Below are positions 28,323-38,315 of a DNA stretch of 42,760 bases, one piece after another. The DNA is taken from assembly GCA_030640585.1 (NCBI GenBank), contig DAOWIZ010000039.1:1-42760 (forward strand). Reading direction: 5' to 3'. The stretch is from Thermoplasmata archaeon (GTDB lineage: Archaea > Thermoplasmatota > E2 > DHVEG-1). Numbering within the stretch: position 1 is the stretch's first letter; each line of letters starts with the position of its first letter. The notes below the pieces were generated by a model. That model was not told the DNA's origin. It did not search any database and saw nothing but the letters and a program-made list of their open reading frames with translations. A program made the translations under genes and the position numbers.

Positions 28323-28337
28323 TCCTGCCAGGCCCAT
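28323..28337 (+). repeat. Right 15-bp direct repeat (tRNA-Met 3' fragment), putative att site
   Basis: TCCTGCCAGGCCCAT identical to 21154-21168. Confidence 0.7.
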
Positions 28338-29461
28338 CATTGATTTATTGTAACAAAATTATGTAACCTTCTAATTGCATGAAGTCTTTCTTTTTCACCG
28401 ATTTTTGCTTGTTGTATACCTGACCGGATGATTTCTGTGGATTCATCCATAGCCGTTCTATCCACTGGAAAAGGTACACCATCTTTTCCACCATGAGCAA
28501 AGGTGAACCGAACTACTGAGTCATGCCATGATGGTTTTTCACCATAAATAAGATCAGAGATTAATGCAAGTGCTCTAACGGTTTTTGGACCAACGCTACG
28601 CATCGATAATAGTTCCTCATAGTTTTTTGGTTGAAAATCATAAATTTCTCTCATTTTATTCCAGTTTATACTTCTGGGCATATCTAAACGTTCAATAGAT
28701 ACACTATTTTGCTGAGGGGACATCCAGTTATCCAACGTTCTTTGATTACGATGTTTTGTTAACATCGCCCAATCGGTTTTAAGATGTCTTGGGTTGTCAT
28801 TGACAAGATCAACAGAGATTTTTTGAGCAGATTTGCTTTGTTTTGCGGTCATATCAAGTATTTTTTCTTGTTTGGCATCTGCTACAATAGCAGTGTGTGG
28901 CTCACAGACAAAACTACTCATACATTCAGAAAGCCAATGATAACGACGGGCATAACTTGTCTCAGAGTTCATACCCTGTTGGATAACACCCCAAAGTCCA
29001 CTTTCTGAAAGTAAAAAAACATGATGATAAAGATCATGACCATCTTGAACAGCCGTGTTATCCACCTTAGCAGCCATACGACTTGAATATTTCAACTCAT
29101 CAATCTTTGATGTTGAAAAATTAAATATTTCTCCGATTTCTTCAATTTGTTCAGGTGTTTTCCTTGATGCTTTTCCTTTTCCACCAGCTATTGCAAATCC
29201 ATAATCTTGTGGATTTATTGCTTCTTTTAACGCCCCACATGTAACAGTAGTTGTACCACTAGAATGGAAATCAAAACCTAATACACAAGATAGAGCCTGG
29301 AACCAAAAAGGATCGGAAAGCCTTCTAATAAATTCATCTTTACTATATTCATAAGTAATAATTTCTACAATTCCTTTTGATAGTTTTACCATTCTTTTGA
29401 ATAACCATTTTGGTGCTTTACCACCATGCAGTGGTAGGTTTGCTACTCCTGTTTTTGACAT
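28337..29461 (-). CDS. DUF763 family protein
   Basis: MSKTGVANLPLHGGKAPKWLFKRM...LGFDFHSSGTTTVTCGALKEAI...SVGPKTVRALALISDLIYG. Confidence 0.85.
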   Translation of the reverse strand: MSKTGVANLPLHGGKAPKWLFKRMVKLSKGIVEIITYEYSKDEFIRRLSDPFWFQALSCVLGFDFHSSGTTTVTCGALKEAINPQDYGFAIAGGKGKASRKTPEQIEEIGEIFNFSTSKIDELKYSSRMAAKVDNTAVQDGHDLYHHVFLLSESGLWGVIQQGMNSETSYARRYHWLSECMSSFVCEPHTAIVADAKQEKILDMTAKQSKSAQKISVDLVNDNPRHLKTDWAMLTKHRNQRTLDNWMSPQQNSVSIERLDMPRSINWNKMREIYDFQPKNYEELLSMRSVGPKTVRALALISDLIYGEKPSWHDSVVRFTFAHGGKDGVPFPVDRTAMDESTEIIRSGIQQAKIGEKERLHAIRRLHNFVTINQ

Positions 29462-29784
29462 ATCTTACAATTCACAGGGGTTTAACTGAATATAATATCT
29501 TTCTAGAGGTTGGTAAAAGTATTATCAGGCTTTGTCTCAAAATTAATACTTTCAATGAACCCCATTTTAGGTATATAAACAAGGAACAACCTTACTGGTT
29601 TTAGAACGACGCCTAATACGGGGGAAATGTCAGCACGGCTGGCATCTCTGCCATATAATATTTGCTCTTTCAGGTTTACATCCCATTCCTTCTTATCCCA
29701 TCCCACCATCCCCTCCTCTCTTTTTTTCTTTTATCCATTTATGACAGTGTTTTTTAATAACCCAACATATATGCCTCTGCTAGA

Positions 29785-31758
29785 ATGCAACGGAAACTTT
29801 CATCATTTGACATCTATATAATTGCCTCCGAGTTTCAGAATCTCATAGGATGTTATATTGAAAAAATATATCAGTTGTCTCGTAGCGAGATCCTTATTAA
29901 AGTTAAAAATATTCAGACTAAACAAAAAGAATCCATCTATATTAGAAACGGCGAACTTATTTGTACTACTCAGAAACAACTTGAAACTCCTACAAAGCCT
30001 AGTACTTTTGCAATGACCCTTAGAAAATACTTACTCAATGGTCGTATAACAGGAGTAACTCAGCATGAGTTTGATCGGATACTTAAACTAAAAATTGGTA
30101 AAAAAGAAGGAGATTACACTATTGTTGTTGAGTTTTTTTCAGATGGAAATATCATTCTTGTAGATCCTGATAACAAAATAATATTACCATTTATCAGGCA
30201 GTCCTGGGCACATAGAAAGGTAAAAGGTAGAGAACCATACATTCCGCCACCTAGTCAGATAAATCCGTTTGATTTAGACAAAGAAAGATTTGCAGAACTC
30301 CTTAGAGAAAGTAACGCAGACTTGGTTAGGACTCTTGCAGTCAATATCAATCTTAGTGGACCTATTGCTGAAGAAATATGCAATAAAGCAGGTGTTGATA
30401 AAAAAATAAAAATTGAAAACATTGATGATGAAACTATTACAAAAACTTTTGATGCTTTAACACTGTTTTTAGAAGTTTTCAAAAAGGAGAAGTTTGAACC
30501 TGTTGTTGTGAAAAAAGAAAACATGGTTGTTGATGTTCTCCCGTTTAAATTTGATAGTTACCAGGATGTTGATTTTGAAAAAACAGATAGTCTTTCAAGG
30601 AGATTTGAGGAGTTTATTGGAGAAAAAAAGGTAAAAGAAAAGAAAAAGGAAAGTAAAATAGAGAAACTAGTGGGTAAACTCGACCGGCAGCTTGCTCAAC
30701 AGGAAGAAACTGCTAAAAGGTTTGAAAAAGAAATTGAAGTTAAAAAAATTGAAGGTGACTTGATTTATCTTAATTATCAAGAAATTGAAAATATTCTAAT
30801 AGAAATCACCAAAGTTTTAGAACTTAAAGAAAAAACTAGTGAAATTGAAAGAATTAACCAGATAGAAATTGTTGACAAGTTTGATCCAACAAATAATATG
30901 CTTGTTGTAAATCTAAAAGATGCTTCTGGTGTTGTTTTCAAGGTTAGACTTAATTTTAGGAAAACTGTTTCTGAGAACGCTGAGAAATGTTATGATGATA
31001 ACAAGAAATTGCGTAGTAAACTTCATGGTGCAGAGAAAGCCATTCATATAACAAAGGAACATCTTGAACGGACAAAAAAGAAAGAACAAGTTGAACGGGA
31101 AGAACAAGAAAAAATTAAACCTGTGAAAAAAGAGAAACAATTCTGGTTTGAACGTTATCGATGGTTTATTTCCAGTGAGGGAAACTTGGTTGTTGGTGGA
31201 CGTGATGCAAAAACCAATGATCTAATTGTTAAAAAATACCTAAAGGAAGGTGATCGTTATGCTCATGCGGATATTCAGGGGGCTCCTAGTATAATCATTA
31301 AAAGCAAAGATGTTAGTAACAAACCTGTTCCTATTTCTGAGCAGACGCTATCTGAGGCGTGTGTTTTTGCTGCATCTTTTTCAAAAGCATGGAAACAGTT
31401 TGCAGAGGCACAATCCTACTGGGTTTTACCTGAGCAGGTTAGTAAAACTGCCCGGAGTGGAGAGTTTGTCCCCCGTGGTGGTTTTATTATCCGTGGGAAA
31501 CGTAATTATTATAGGTGTAAACTGGAAGTTGCTGTTGGACTAGTCAACATTGAGGATACTGCAAAGGTTATGTGCGGTCCAGTGGACGCTGTTAAAAAAC
31601 ATACAGATAGATATGTTGTTCTTGTACCAGGTGGCATGAAAAAAAATGATATTGCTCATAAACTAGGTAAAGCATTTGATATTGGTGTTGATAATGTTGA
31701 CAGGACTCTTCCACCAGGTGGAGTAACAGTGGTTAAATCAGTGGGTGTAGAGTTATGA
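29785..31758 (+). CDS. rqcH: NFACT-family ribosome quality-control protein RqcH/NEMF homologue
   Basis: MQRKLSSFDIYIIASEFQNLIGCYIEKIYQL...; coiled coil; KFWFERYRWFISSEGNLVVGGRDAKTNDLIVKKYL-type NFACT-R. Confidence 0.93.
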   Translation: MQRKLSSFDIYIIASEFQNLIGCYIEKIYQLSRSEILIKVKNIQTKQKESIYIRNGELICTTQKQLETPTKPSTFAMTLRKYLLNGRITGVTQHEFDRILKLKIGKKEGDYTIVVEFFSDGNIILVDPDNKIILPFIRQSWAHRKVKGREPYIPPPSQINPFDLDKERFAELLRESNADLVRTLAVNINLSGPIAEEICNKAGVDKKIKIENIDDETITKTFDALTLFLEVFKKEKFEPVVVKKENMVVDVLPFKFDSYQDVDFEKTDSLSRRFEEFIGEKKVKEKKKESKIEKLVGKLDRQLAQQEETAKRFEKEIEVKKIEGDLIYLNYQEIENILIEITKVLELKEKTSEIERINQIEIVDKFDPTNNMLVVNLKDASGVVFKVRLNFRKTVSENAEKCYDDNKKLRSKLHGAEKAIHITKEHLERTKKKEQVEREEQEKIKPVKKEKQFWFERYRWFISSEGNLVVGGRDAKTNDLIVKKYLKEGDRYAHADIQGAPSIIIKSKDVSNKPVPISEQTLSEACVFAASFSKAWKQFAEAQSYWVLPEQVSKTARSGEFVPRGGFIIRGKRNYYRCKLEVAVGLVNIEDTAKVMCGPVDAVKKHTDRYVVLVPGGMKKNDIAHKLGKAFDIGVDNVDRTLPPGGVTVVKSVGVEL

Positions 31759-32798
31759 AGGTTATCTTTAAGGATTTAAAACATGGTGAGATTAAACTTG
31801 TTGCAGAAAACCTGGATGATATATGGCATCTGTACAACATTGTAGAAGAGGAAGACCTTGTACGTGCTGTTACTTTTCGTACTGATGAACAAAAGGATGA
31901 TAAAATTCGTTCTAAAAAATCAGAAAAAAAACGTATGAAACTAGGAATTCGTGTATCTGAGATAAAGTTTCATGAGTTTTCTGATAGACTTCGCATTCAT
32001 GGTACAATCGAGGAAGGACCTCAGGATCTTGGATCGTTTCACACGCTTAATATTACTGCGGATAAAATGGATAGTCTTTCTATTGTAAAAAAAGAATGGA
32101 AACATTATCAACTACAGCGTATTGATGAGGCAGTACGACAACGTAGCGAACCAATACTTACTTTTGTAAGCCTTGACGAGGATACTGCTACAGTTGCAGT
32201 ACTCCGCCAGAGTGGTATACAGTGGATAGCAGATATTGACTCGAAACGCTCTGGTAAAATGTATGAAAGCAAAGATACTGAGAACGATTATTTTGGGGAA
32301 ATCCTAAGTGTTGTATGTACTAATAAAACACCGGATTCGTCTCTTGTTGTTGTTGGCCCAGGTTTTGCAAAAGAACACTTTGTTAAAAAGGGACGTGACA
32401 AAGAATCGGAGATGTTTAAAAAATGCATTGTCCATGGAACAGGCACAGCAGGTATGAACGGCGTACAAGAAGCAATTAAATTAGGCATAATTGAACAAAT
32501 AACTAAAGAAAACCGAGTAGTTTTCGAAACAAGTCTTGTTGAAAAACTATTTGAAGAAATAAGAAAAGATGGACTTGTAGCCTACGGGGAACAAGAAGTA
32601 CGTAATGCATTAATGAATGGAGCAGTGGAGCGATTACTAGTTACAGATATTGTGGTTCGTACTAAAAAAGGTGAAGATCTATTAAGACTTGCTAAACAGA
32701 ACAATAGCGAGTTTACAATTATTAACACAATGCATGAAGCAGGTAAAAAAATAGATGGAATGGGTGGTATTGGAGCGTTACTTCGATTTAAAATATAA
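31755..32798 (+). CDS. pelA: mRNA surveillance protein Pelota
   Basis: MKVIFKDLKHGEIKLVAENLDDIWHLYNIVEEEDLVRAVTFR...; GVQEAIKLGIIEQ; NTMHEAGKKIDGMGGIGALLRF. Confidence 0.95.
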   Translation: MKVIFKDLKHGEIKLVAENLDDIWHLYNIVEEEDLVRAVTFRTDEQKDDKIRSKKSEKKRMKLGIRVSEIKFHEFSDRLRIHGTIEEGPQDLGSFHTLNITADKMDSLSIVKKEWKHYQLQRIDEAVRQRSEPILTFVSLDEDTATVAVLRQSGIQWIADIDSKRSGKMYESKDTENDYFGEILSVVCTNKTPDSSLVVVGPGFAKEHFVKKGRDKESEMFKKCIVHGTGTAGMNGVQEAIKLGIIEQITKENRVVFETSLVEKLFEEIRKDGLVAYGEQEVRNALMNGAVERLLVTDIVVRTKKGEDLLRLAKQNNSEFTIINTMHEAGKKIDGMGGIGALLRFKI

Positions 32799-32840
32799 AA
32801 AAATCTTGTAATGTAATGGTTTAAAAAAATAATAAAAAAT

Positions 32841-32859
32841 AGGGCGTTTTAAAAGCCCT
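32841..32859 (+). terminator. Hairpin between convergent pelA and 32908-33663
   Basis: AGGGC-GTTTTAAAA-GCCCT. Confidence 0.45.
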
Positions 32860-32907
32860 GAGTTTGTTATTGTCTATAGAGTACTAAATTATTTTATACA
32901 AATTGTT

Positions 32908-33663
32908 TTAAATCCAGCCTCTACCGTTACTTACCATTTTGCGGTATTCACCAAGACCAGCAGCACCAGATGGTAAAACATCCTCTTCGGTGTCATCGTT
33001 ATCTTCGGATTCTATTTGTTCTATAGAATATGTGTAGTACTCATATTCAACTTCTATTTCGAAGTTGTTACCTTTATCAAGAAGGAATCTTAGAAGACGG
33101 TACATTTTTTCACCGCGCTCAACGTTGACTATTGCATCAATTGTTGCATCTGATAGATCACCGTATTCTGCATATATCATATCGGCAACATCACTCATGC
33201 TGTCTGCTTCAACATAGTCATCTGCTGGTTTACTATTGATACTGAAAGATACTTCTTCATCAGTTCCTTCACCAGTGCTTACAAGGGTTTCTGTTGAGCC
33301 AACATATGTAAATTCTGCAGTGAGCGTATCTAAACCTCTCTTCTGATTTCTTAATATAAATAAGAGATTATATGTTTTATCATCTGTCCAATCGACTTTA
33401 ACGTTAACACCAGTAAGTACACTACCTGATTGGGCATTTATTAAAAGTGACTCTTTATATGTTGAGTCTGTTCCTGCATATCCATCAAAAGTTATTGTTT
33501 TATTATTGAACTCCCAAGTCACATCATATTTATTGGTAGATGGTGTTTCATCTATAGATTCATCGCCTTCATATGTAGTATAAAATATTATTCCTATTGC
33601 AGCTACTATAAGTACAAGTACAGCTACTCCTGCTATTATTTTATCAGTTTTTTTCAAATTCAT
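32908..33663 (-). CDS. Membrane-anchored protein of unknown function
   Basis: N-terminal TM KIIAGVAVLVLIVAAIGIIFYTTY then acidic extracytoplasmic domain. Confidence 0.6.
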   Translation of the reverse strand: MNLKKTDKIIAGVAVLVLIVAAIGIIFYTTYEGDESIDETPSTNKYDVTWEFNNKTITFDGYAGTDSTYKESLLINAQSGSVLTGVNVKVDWTDDKTYNLLFILRNQKRGLDTLTAEFTYVGSTETLVSTGEGTDEEVSFSINSKPADDYVEADSMSDVADMIYAEYGDLSDATIDAIVNVERGEKMYRLLRFLLDKGNNFEIEVEYEYYTYSIEQIESEDNDDTEEDVLPSGAAGLGEYRKMVSNGRGWI

Positions 33664-33821
33664 GTTTCGTTCACCTTATTAAGTCATATGTTACTTTTAT
33701 TTTTCTATTAATATAAGTATGTTTACCCCTTTATTAAGTTTTTCCTTTATTCAACATATTTATAAATATAAAAGGAGTAAGTGACATATATGGTACTTTA
33801 AATTTACTATATTTTATAATT

Positions 33822-34829
33822 TTAAAGCACTAAGTTTATCTTAGCATCACAATTTACACATTTACCATTTTTCATACCGCTTTGATCAACTGAATAACCA
33901 TATCGCTCAATACAGAGATTACCACATGTTGGACAAATAGTATTTTCATAACTACCGTATGGCACATTTCCAATATATGGATATAAAACCCCTGTTTTTT
34001 TTGCAATATTATAAGCCATCTGAAGCGTTTCAATAGGCGTAATTGGGACATCTGTCATCATATAATCAGGGTGAAAACGAGAAAAATGAACCGGTACATC
34101 TTTACCGAGTGTTTCAACAACCCAGTTGCAGAACCTTGTTATTTCATCGGTTGAATCATTATATGTTGGTATCACTAAATATGTAACCTCTAGATGTATA
34201 CCTAGTTCTTTTACAAGTTCGCAAGTCCTAAGAACAGGTTCCAAACGTGCTTTACACACTTTTTTATAAAAATTATCTGTAAACGCTTTTACATCAACAT
34301 TTATTGCATCAAGATATGGAGAGATTTCTCTGAGAGGATCTTCTTGGATAAATCCATTGCTGACATAAACTGTGTATAAACCATGTCTTTTTACAAGTTT
34401 TGAAGTATCATATGCAAACTCATGCCAAATAGTTGGCTCATTATACGTCCAAGCAATACCCTGACAACGTTTTTCTTGTATTAACTCAACTGTTTGCTCT
34501 GGAGTAAATTCTTTCATATGAGGAAAATCTACTCCCGCTGTAGAAATACTATTGTTTTGACAATGTCTACATTTAAGATTACATCCGATTGTTCCCAATG
34601 AAAACACACTTGTACCAGGATGAAAATGATACAATGGTTTTTTTTCAATAGGATCAACAGCCATAGATGAACATGACCCATAGATTAATGTGAAAAGTTT
34701 TCCATCGATGTTTTGTCGAACACCACATATTCCAAAACCATTTTCATTTATTTTACAGCTATGTACACAAAGATTGCATTGAACCTTTTTACCATCAAGT
34801 GGTTTCCAAAAACTTGCCTCATGTTTCAT
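33822..34829 (-). CDS. amrS: AmmeMemoRadiSam-system radical SAM enzyme
   Basis: CNLCVHSCKINENGFGICGVR; GTIGCNLKCRHCQNNSIS; YPYIGNVP. Confidence 0.92.
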   Translation of the reverse strand: MKHEASFWKPLDGKKVQCNLCVHSCKINENGFGICGVRQNIDGKLFTLIYGSCSSMAVDPIEKKPLYHFHPGTSVFSLGTIGCNLKCRHCQNNSISTAGVDFPHMKEFTPEQTVELIQEKRCQGIAWTYNEPTIWHEFAYDTSKLVKRHGLYTVYVSNGFIQEDPLREISPYLDAINVDVKAFTDNFYKKVCKARLEPVLRTCELVKELGIHLEVTYLVIPTYNDSTDEITRFCNWVVETLGKDVPVHFSRFHPDYMMTDVPITPIETLQMAYNIAKKTGVLYPYIGNVPYGSYENTICPTCGNLCIERYGYSVDQSGMKNGKCVNCDAKINLVL

Positions 34830-34871
34830 TTTGCAGATATTTCTAAAAGAAAAAAGGGTTTTAAATGTTAT

Positions 34872-36161
34872 TCATCCAAATATAAGTCCTTTACTGTTTA
34901 GAATACGACCAGGATATCTATCATTAATCTGAGGTTCCATCCTGTTATAATCCTTGAAAGATTCAACATTTTCTAGAACATAACGTGCATAATAGAATGC
35001 TTCTTCAACAGAAACTTTTCCATCTTTGAACATTTTAAGTTTTGTAGGACGCCCCATATCAAATATTCCTGGTCTGAAACCATCAGCTACACCTGTTTTA
35101 ATTCCTTCAAACCAAATCATGGAAAACAATGGCCCATTGGTTGTACTGGTATAACCCACACGATATTTACTCGCGCCAGATATTACAACACGACCGGGTT
35201 TTGGTATAGTTGATCTCAAAAGAAAAAGCGTTGGAAGATTGTAAATTGTTTTATCTGCAAAACCACCACTATAACATGCATCAATAATGACACATGTTTC
35301 TTTAGATTTGATACCATATAAAATATCTCCTAACTCGTTATCAACAAGCTCTGAATTCCATAAGAAAATCTTACTAGTCTCAAGAATTTTACCACCAGCT
35401 CGCTCATTTTCTTCACCAGCACCATGACTGAACAACCAGATGAAAACCTCACTATCATCAAATTCATTTGACGCCTTAGCGATATAATCAACTGCTGAAA
35501 CCAAGTTATGTTTCGATGCGCCACCATAGGTTATATCATATTCATGATGCCGCTCTTGTAATGTTTGAACGCGTTCACCAAAACCATTATCACTTCTTAT
35601 CCATCCATCATCAAACAATACAATAATGTTAGACGTTGGATAATCGCATCTTTCAACTAGATATTTAGTCATTTCTTCTGCAAGGTTAAGACCACCATTT
35701 CCAAGTTTACTCTCATTATCCTCTGGAAAATTAGCACATGCGACAAACAATGCCCATTTATGAGAATCTGATTCCACAGATTCTGGGTTGTCAACACGCA
35801 CAGTTATTTCATCAATTTCCGAATAAAGAAAACTGTCACTTGCACGAACTTTAATGTTATACAACCCGCTTTCAAGATCATAGACATTCCAATCAAAACT
35901 CCATTTAGTAGTACCCTCAGCAGATAACCATTCACCACTATCATCTATCATGACTTCCACACAGTCAAGTGTATCATCACCATCAGGATCAGAAGCAGTA
36001 CCACTTATCATAACAATACTAGAAACAATCTTACCATCATATGGATATGTTATTTCAACGATAGGGCTATCGTTGACACCGCCTTTTCCTCCTAAACACC
36101 CAGAAAACAACGGAATTACAATTGAGATGACTAGTATTAATGCTATGATTTTTTTATCCAT
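34872..36161 (-). CDS. Lipoprotein with Ig-like domain and caspase-like (clan CD) peptidase domain
   Basis: Lipobox LFSGCLGG; WLFSHGAGEE (His) and CVIIDACYSGGF (Cys). Confidence 0.78.
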   Translation of the reverse strand: MDKKIIALILVISIVIPLFSGCLGGKGGVNDSPIVEITYPYDGKIVSSIVMISGTASDPDGDDTLDCVEVMIDDSGEWLSAEGTTKWSFDWNVYDLESGLYNIKVRASDSFLYSEIDEITVRVDNPESVESDSHKWALFVACANFPEDNESKLGNGGLNLAEEMTKYLVERCDYPTSNIIVLFDDGWIRSDNGFGERVQTLQERHHEYDITYGGASKHNLVSAVDYIAKASNEFDDSEVFIWLFSHGAGEENERAGGKILETSKIFLWNSELVDNELGDILYGIKSKETCVIIDACYSGGFADKTIYNLPTLFLLRSTIPKPGRVVISGASKYRVGYTSTTNGPLFSMIWFEGIKTGVADGFRPGIFDMGRPTKLKMFKDGKVSVEEAFYYARYVLENVESFKDYNRMEPQINDRYPGRILNSKGLIFG

Positions 36162-36382
36162 AACTATACTCCATAACTAACTTTGTTACTTACTATTTAA
36201 AAGCTTTATTTAACAACTGTTACCATAAAAGTAGTTATATCATTTATTTTCAAGAAAATACGATCTTTTCTCAATACAACAATCCAAAACAAATTCAGCA
36301 CTACAAAATCACAGCCTCTAAAAAACTTTATTACAACAATAGTGTTTCTGCCACTGTAACAAAAATAATGGGGCGATAAAAT

Positions 36383-37408
36383 TTGAAAAAAATGACCTAT
36401 GCAGAAAGCGGCGTAGATATACTCAAAGAAGAAAAAGCAATAAAGGGAATACTTTCAAGTATCAAATCACAGAGAAAGGGCATAGGCAAACCCCTCGGTG
36501 GACATTATGCAGGTATGATAGAGTTTGGAGAATATGCACTAGTAATGTGTACTGATGGTGTTGGCAGCAAAGTAAAAATAGCATCTGAAATTAAAAAATA
36601 CGACACAGTTGGTATTGACTGTATTGCAATGAATGTAAACGATGCCATATGTGTTGGAGCAGAGCCGCTTGCTTTTGTTGACTATCTCGCAATAAATGAT
36701 CCAAAACCAGAAATTACAAAAGAAATAGGAAAAGGACTAGGAAAGGGAGCAGAACTCTCAAATATATCAATTATAGGCGGAGAGACTGCATCTCTTCCAG
36801 AGGTTATCAATGGTTTTGATCTCGCTGGAACATGCCTTGCATATGTAAAAAAAAGTGAAATTATAACTGGTGAAAAAATAAAACCAGGTGATATAATTAT
36901 CGGTTTATCTAGCAGCGGCATTCATAGTAACGGATATACCCTTGCCAGAAAAGTTGTTCAACATGCTAACTTGTTTTATGAAGATAAGTTCCCAGATGAT
37001 TTGTATAAAGGCAAAACAGTTGGAGAAATACTTCTTGCACCTACAAGAATATATGTCAAAGAGACCGTAGAACTTTTGAAAAAAATAAAACCTCATGGCC
37101 TTGCACATATCACAGGAGGCGGGCTACGTAACCTTCCAAGGCTAAATAAAAATGTAAAATTTGTAATTGATGACTTGTTTGAACCGCAGGACATTTTCAA
37201 ATTCCTCCAAGAAAACGGCAACATCGATGATAAAGAAATGTATCAGACTTTCAACATGGGAATGGGATTTGCCGTGATTGTATCACAGAAAGACGTAGAT
37301 AAAACCCTTAGGATTCTTAACAAACATACTTCTGTTGACGTCAAAGTTGTCGGGAGAATTGAAAAAGGAAGTGGTGTTGAAGTTCCAACCCTTGGATTAA
37401 AATATTGA
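36383..37408 (+). CDS. purM: Phosphoribosylformylglycinamidine cyclo-ligase
   Basis: MTYAESGVDI...MCTDGVGSKVKIA...DTVGIDCIAMNVNDAICVGAEPLAFVDYLA. Confidence 0.95.
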   Translation: MKKMTYAESGVDILKEEKAIKGILSSIKSQRKGIGKPLGGHYAGMIEFGEYALVMCTDGVGSKVKIASEIKKYDTVGIDCIAMNVNDAICVGAEPLAFVDYLAINDPKPEITKEIGKGLGKGAELSNISIIGGETASLPEVINGFDLAGTCLAYVKKSEIITGEKIKPGDIIIGLSSSGIHSNGYTLARKVVQHANLFYEDKFPDDLYKGKTVGEILLAPTRIYVKETVELLKKIKPHGLAHITGGGLRNLPRLNKNVKFVIDDLFEPQDIFKFLQENGNIDDKEMYQTFNMGMGFAVIVSQKDVDKTLRILNKHTSVDVKVVGRIEKGSGVEVPTLGLKY

Positions 37409-38152
37409 AATCCCTGGAAACAGGAGATGGAGAATTCCGACGATTATTGGTTGATGAATGAGATAGACAATCAAGGTATGCCTACCTAGAAAACAGAAAA
37501 ATCTTACGACTTTTACCTTTGAACGGTCTTTTACAGCATATCTTCTTTTACCTTCTGGATACAAACTGTTTCCTAAGAATATACCAATTAATACGACACC
37601 GAACCAAGGTAACAGAGGATAATAATCAACTGTGTAAAAGGTAGTTGGTCTGAATCCTAACCATGCCAGCCAGTAAAAATCAACGGTGAACGTTTTGAGA
37701 AAAAGTCCAAGGAAAATAAATACAGATCCTAAAACGAGATTTTGTACACGAAACTTTAGAAACGGAATAGAAAAAATGATCGATATACCGATACAATGGA
37801 GCACTCCAAAGATGATGAAACCTTCACCTAAATAAAGCCATGTAGCAAGAGTGACCAAGAGTCCGATTCCAAAAATTTTCAGTCCGTTGAGAAGAATTCG
37901 TACATACGCATCTTTTTTTGTTAGAACATTCTTGATTCTTGAAAAGTTAAGTGTCAATGAAAGACCAACAAGCAAAAGAAATGTGGTGGCAACGGCGTAT
38001 GCGATGGGTAACAAAACACCTGAAAAAACATTGATTTTATAGATATTAAAAAAGTTGAAATCGATAAGAATATGAAAGAAAATCACCATAACGATTGCTA
38101 TTCCTCGTATGAAGTCAACTTCCCAAAATCTCTCTCTATGTCCCCTTTTCAC
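37397..38152 (-). CDS. DUF1624-like acyltransferase-type membrane protein
   Basis: RFWEVDFIRGIAIVMVIFFHILIDFNFF, multiple TM helices. Confidence 0.75.
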   Translation of the reverse strand: MKRGHRERFWEVDFIRGIAIVMVIFFHILIDFNFFNIYKINVFSGVLLPIAYAVATTFLLLVGLSLTLNFSRIKNVLTKKDAYVRILLNGLKIFGIGLLVTLATWLYLGEGFIIFGVLHCIGISIIFSIPFLKFRVQNLVLGSVFIFLGLFLKTFTVDFYWLAWLGFRPTTFYTVDYYPLLPWFGVVLIGIFLGNSLYPEGKRRYAVKDRSKVKVVRFFCFLGRHTLIVYLIHQPIIVGILHLLFPGISIF

Positions 38153-38208
38153 AAGACTATAGGGAAAAACTGTAGACTTATAAACCTGGTGCTAGAACGA
38201 AAAAAGAG

Positions 38209-38315
38209 TAGCGGGGAGTGGATTTGAACCACTGATCTACGGGTTATGGGCCCGTCGGGATCTCCTGGCTACCCCACCCTTATAGACAACAAACAAATTT
38301 TGTTTATTGTTCGCT
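38209..38315 (-). tRNA. Initiator tRNA-Met(CAT) with predicted 32-nt intron in the acceptor stem (exon 1 = 38312-38315, intron = 38280-38311, exon 2 = 38209-38279)
   Basis: Spliced sequence AGCG|GGGTGGGGTAGCC...ACGGG CCCATAA CCCGT...CCCCGCT A restores a 7-bp acceptor stem; GGG/CCC anticodon-stem pairs; full BHB at the junction. Confidence 0.85.

Larger units (their letters stand above)
21154..28337 (+). mobile_element. Putative tRNA-Met-targeted genomic island (no integrase seen)
   Basis: tRNA-Met at left, exact 15-bp copy of its 3' end at right; only poorly characterised secreted/membrane genes inside. Confidence 0.55.

Noticed and set aside
4582-28337. A tyrosine or serine integrase within either putative island
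   Set aside because: No ORF in either block has integrase-like motifs; the only recombinase seen is the IS200/IS605 TnpA, which does not use tRNA att sites
29503-29709. 68-aa minus ORF
   Set aside because: No recognisable motif or clear ribosome-binding site; covers the GC-rich structured patch
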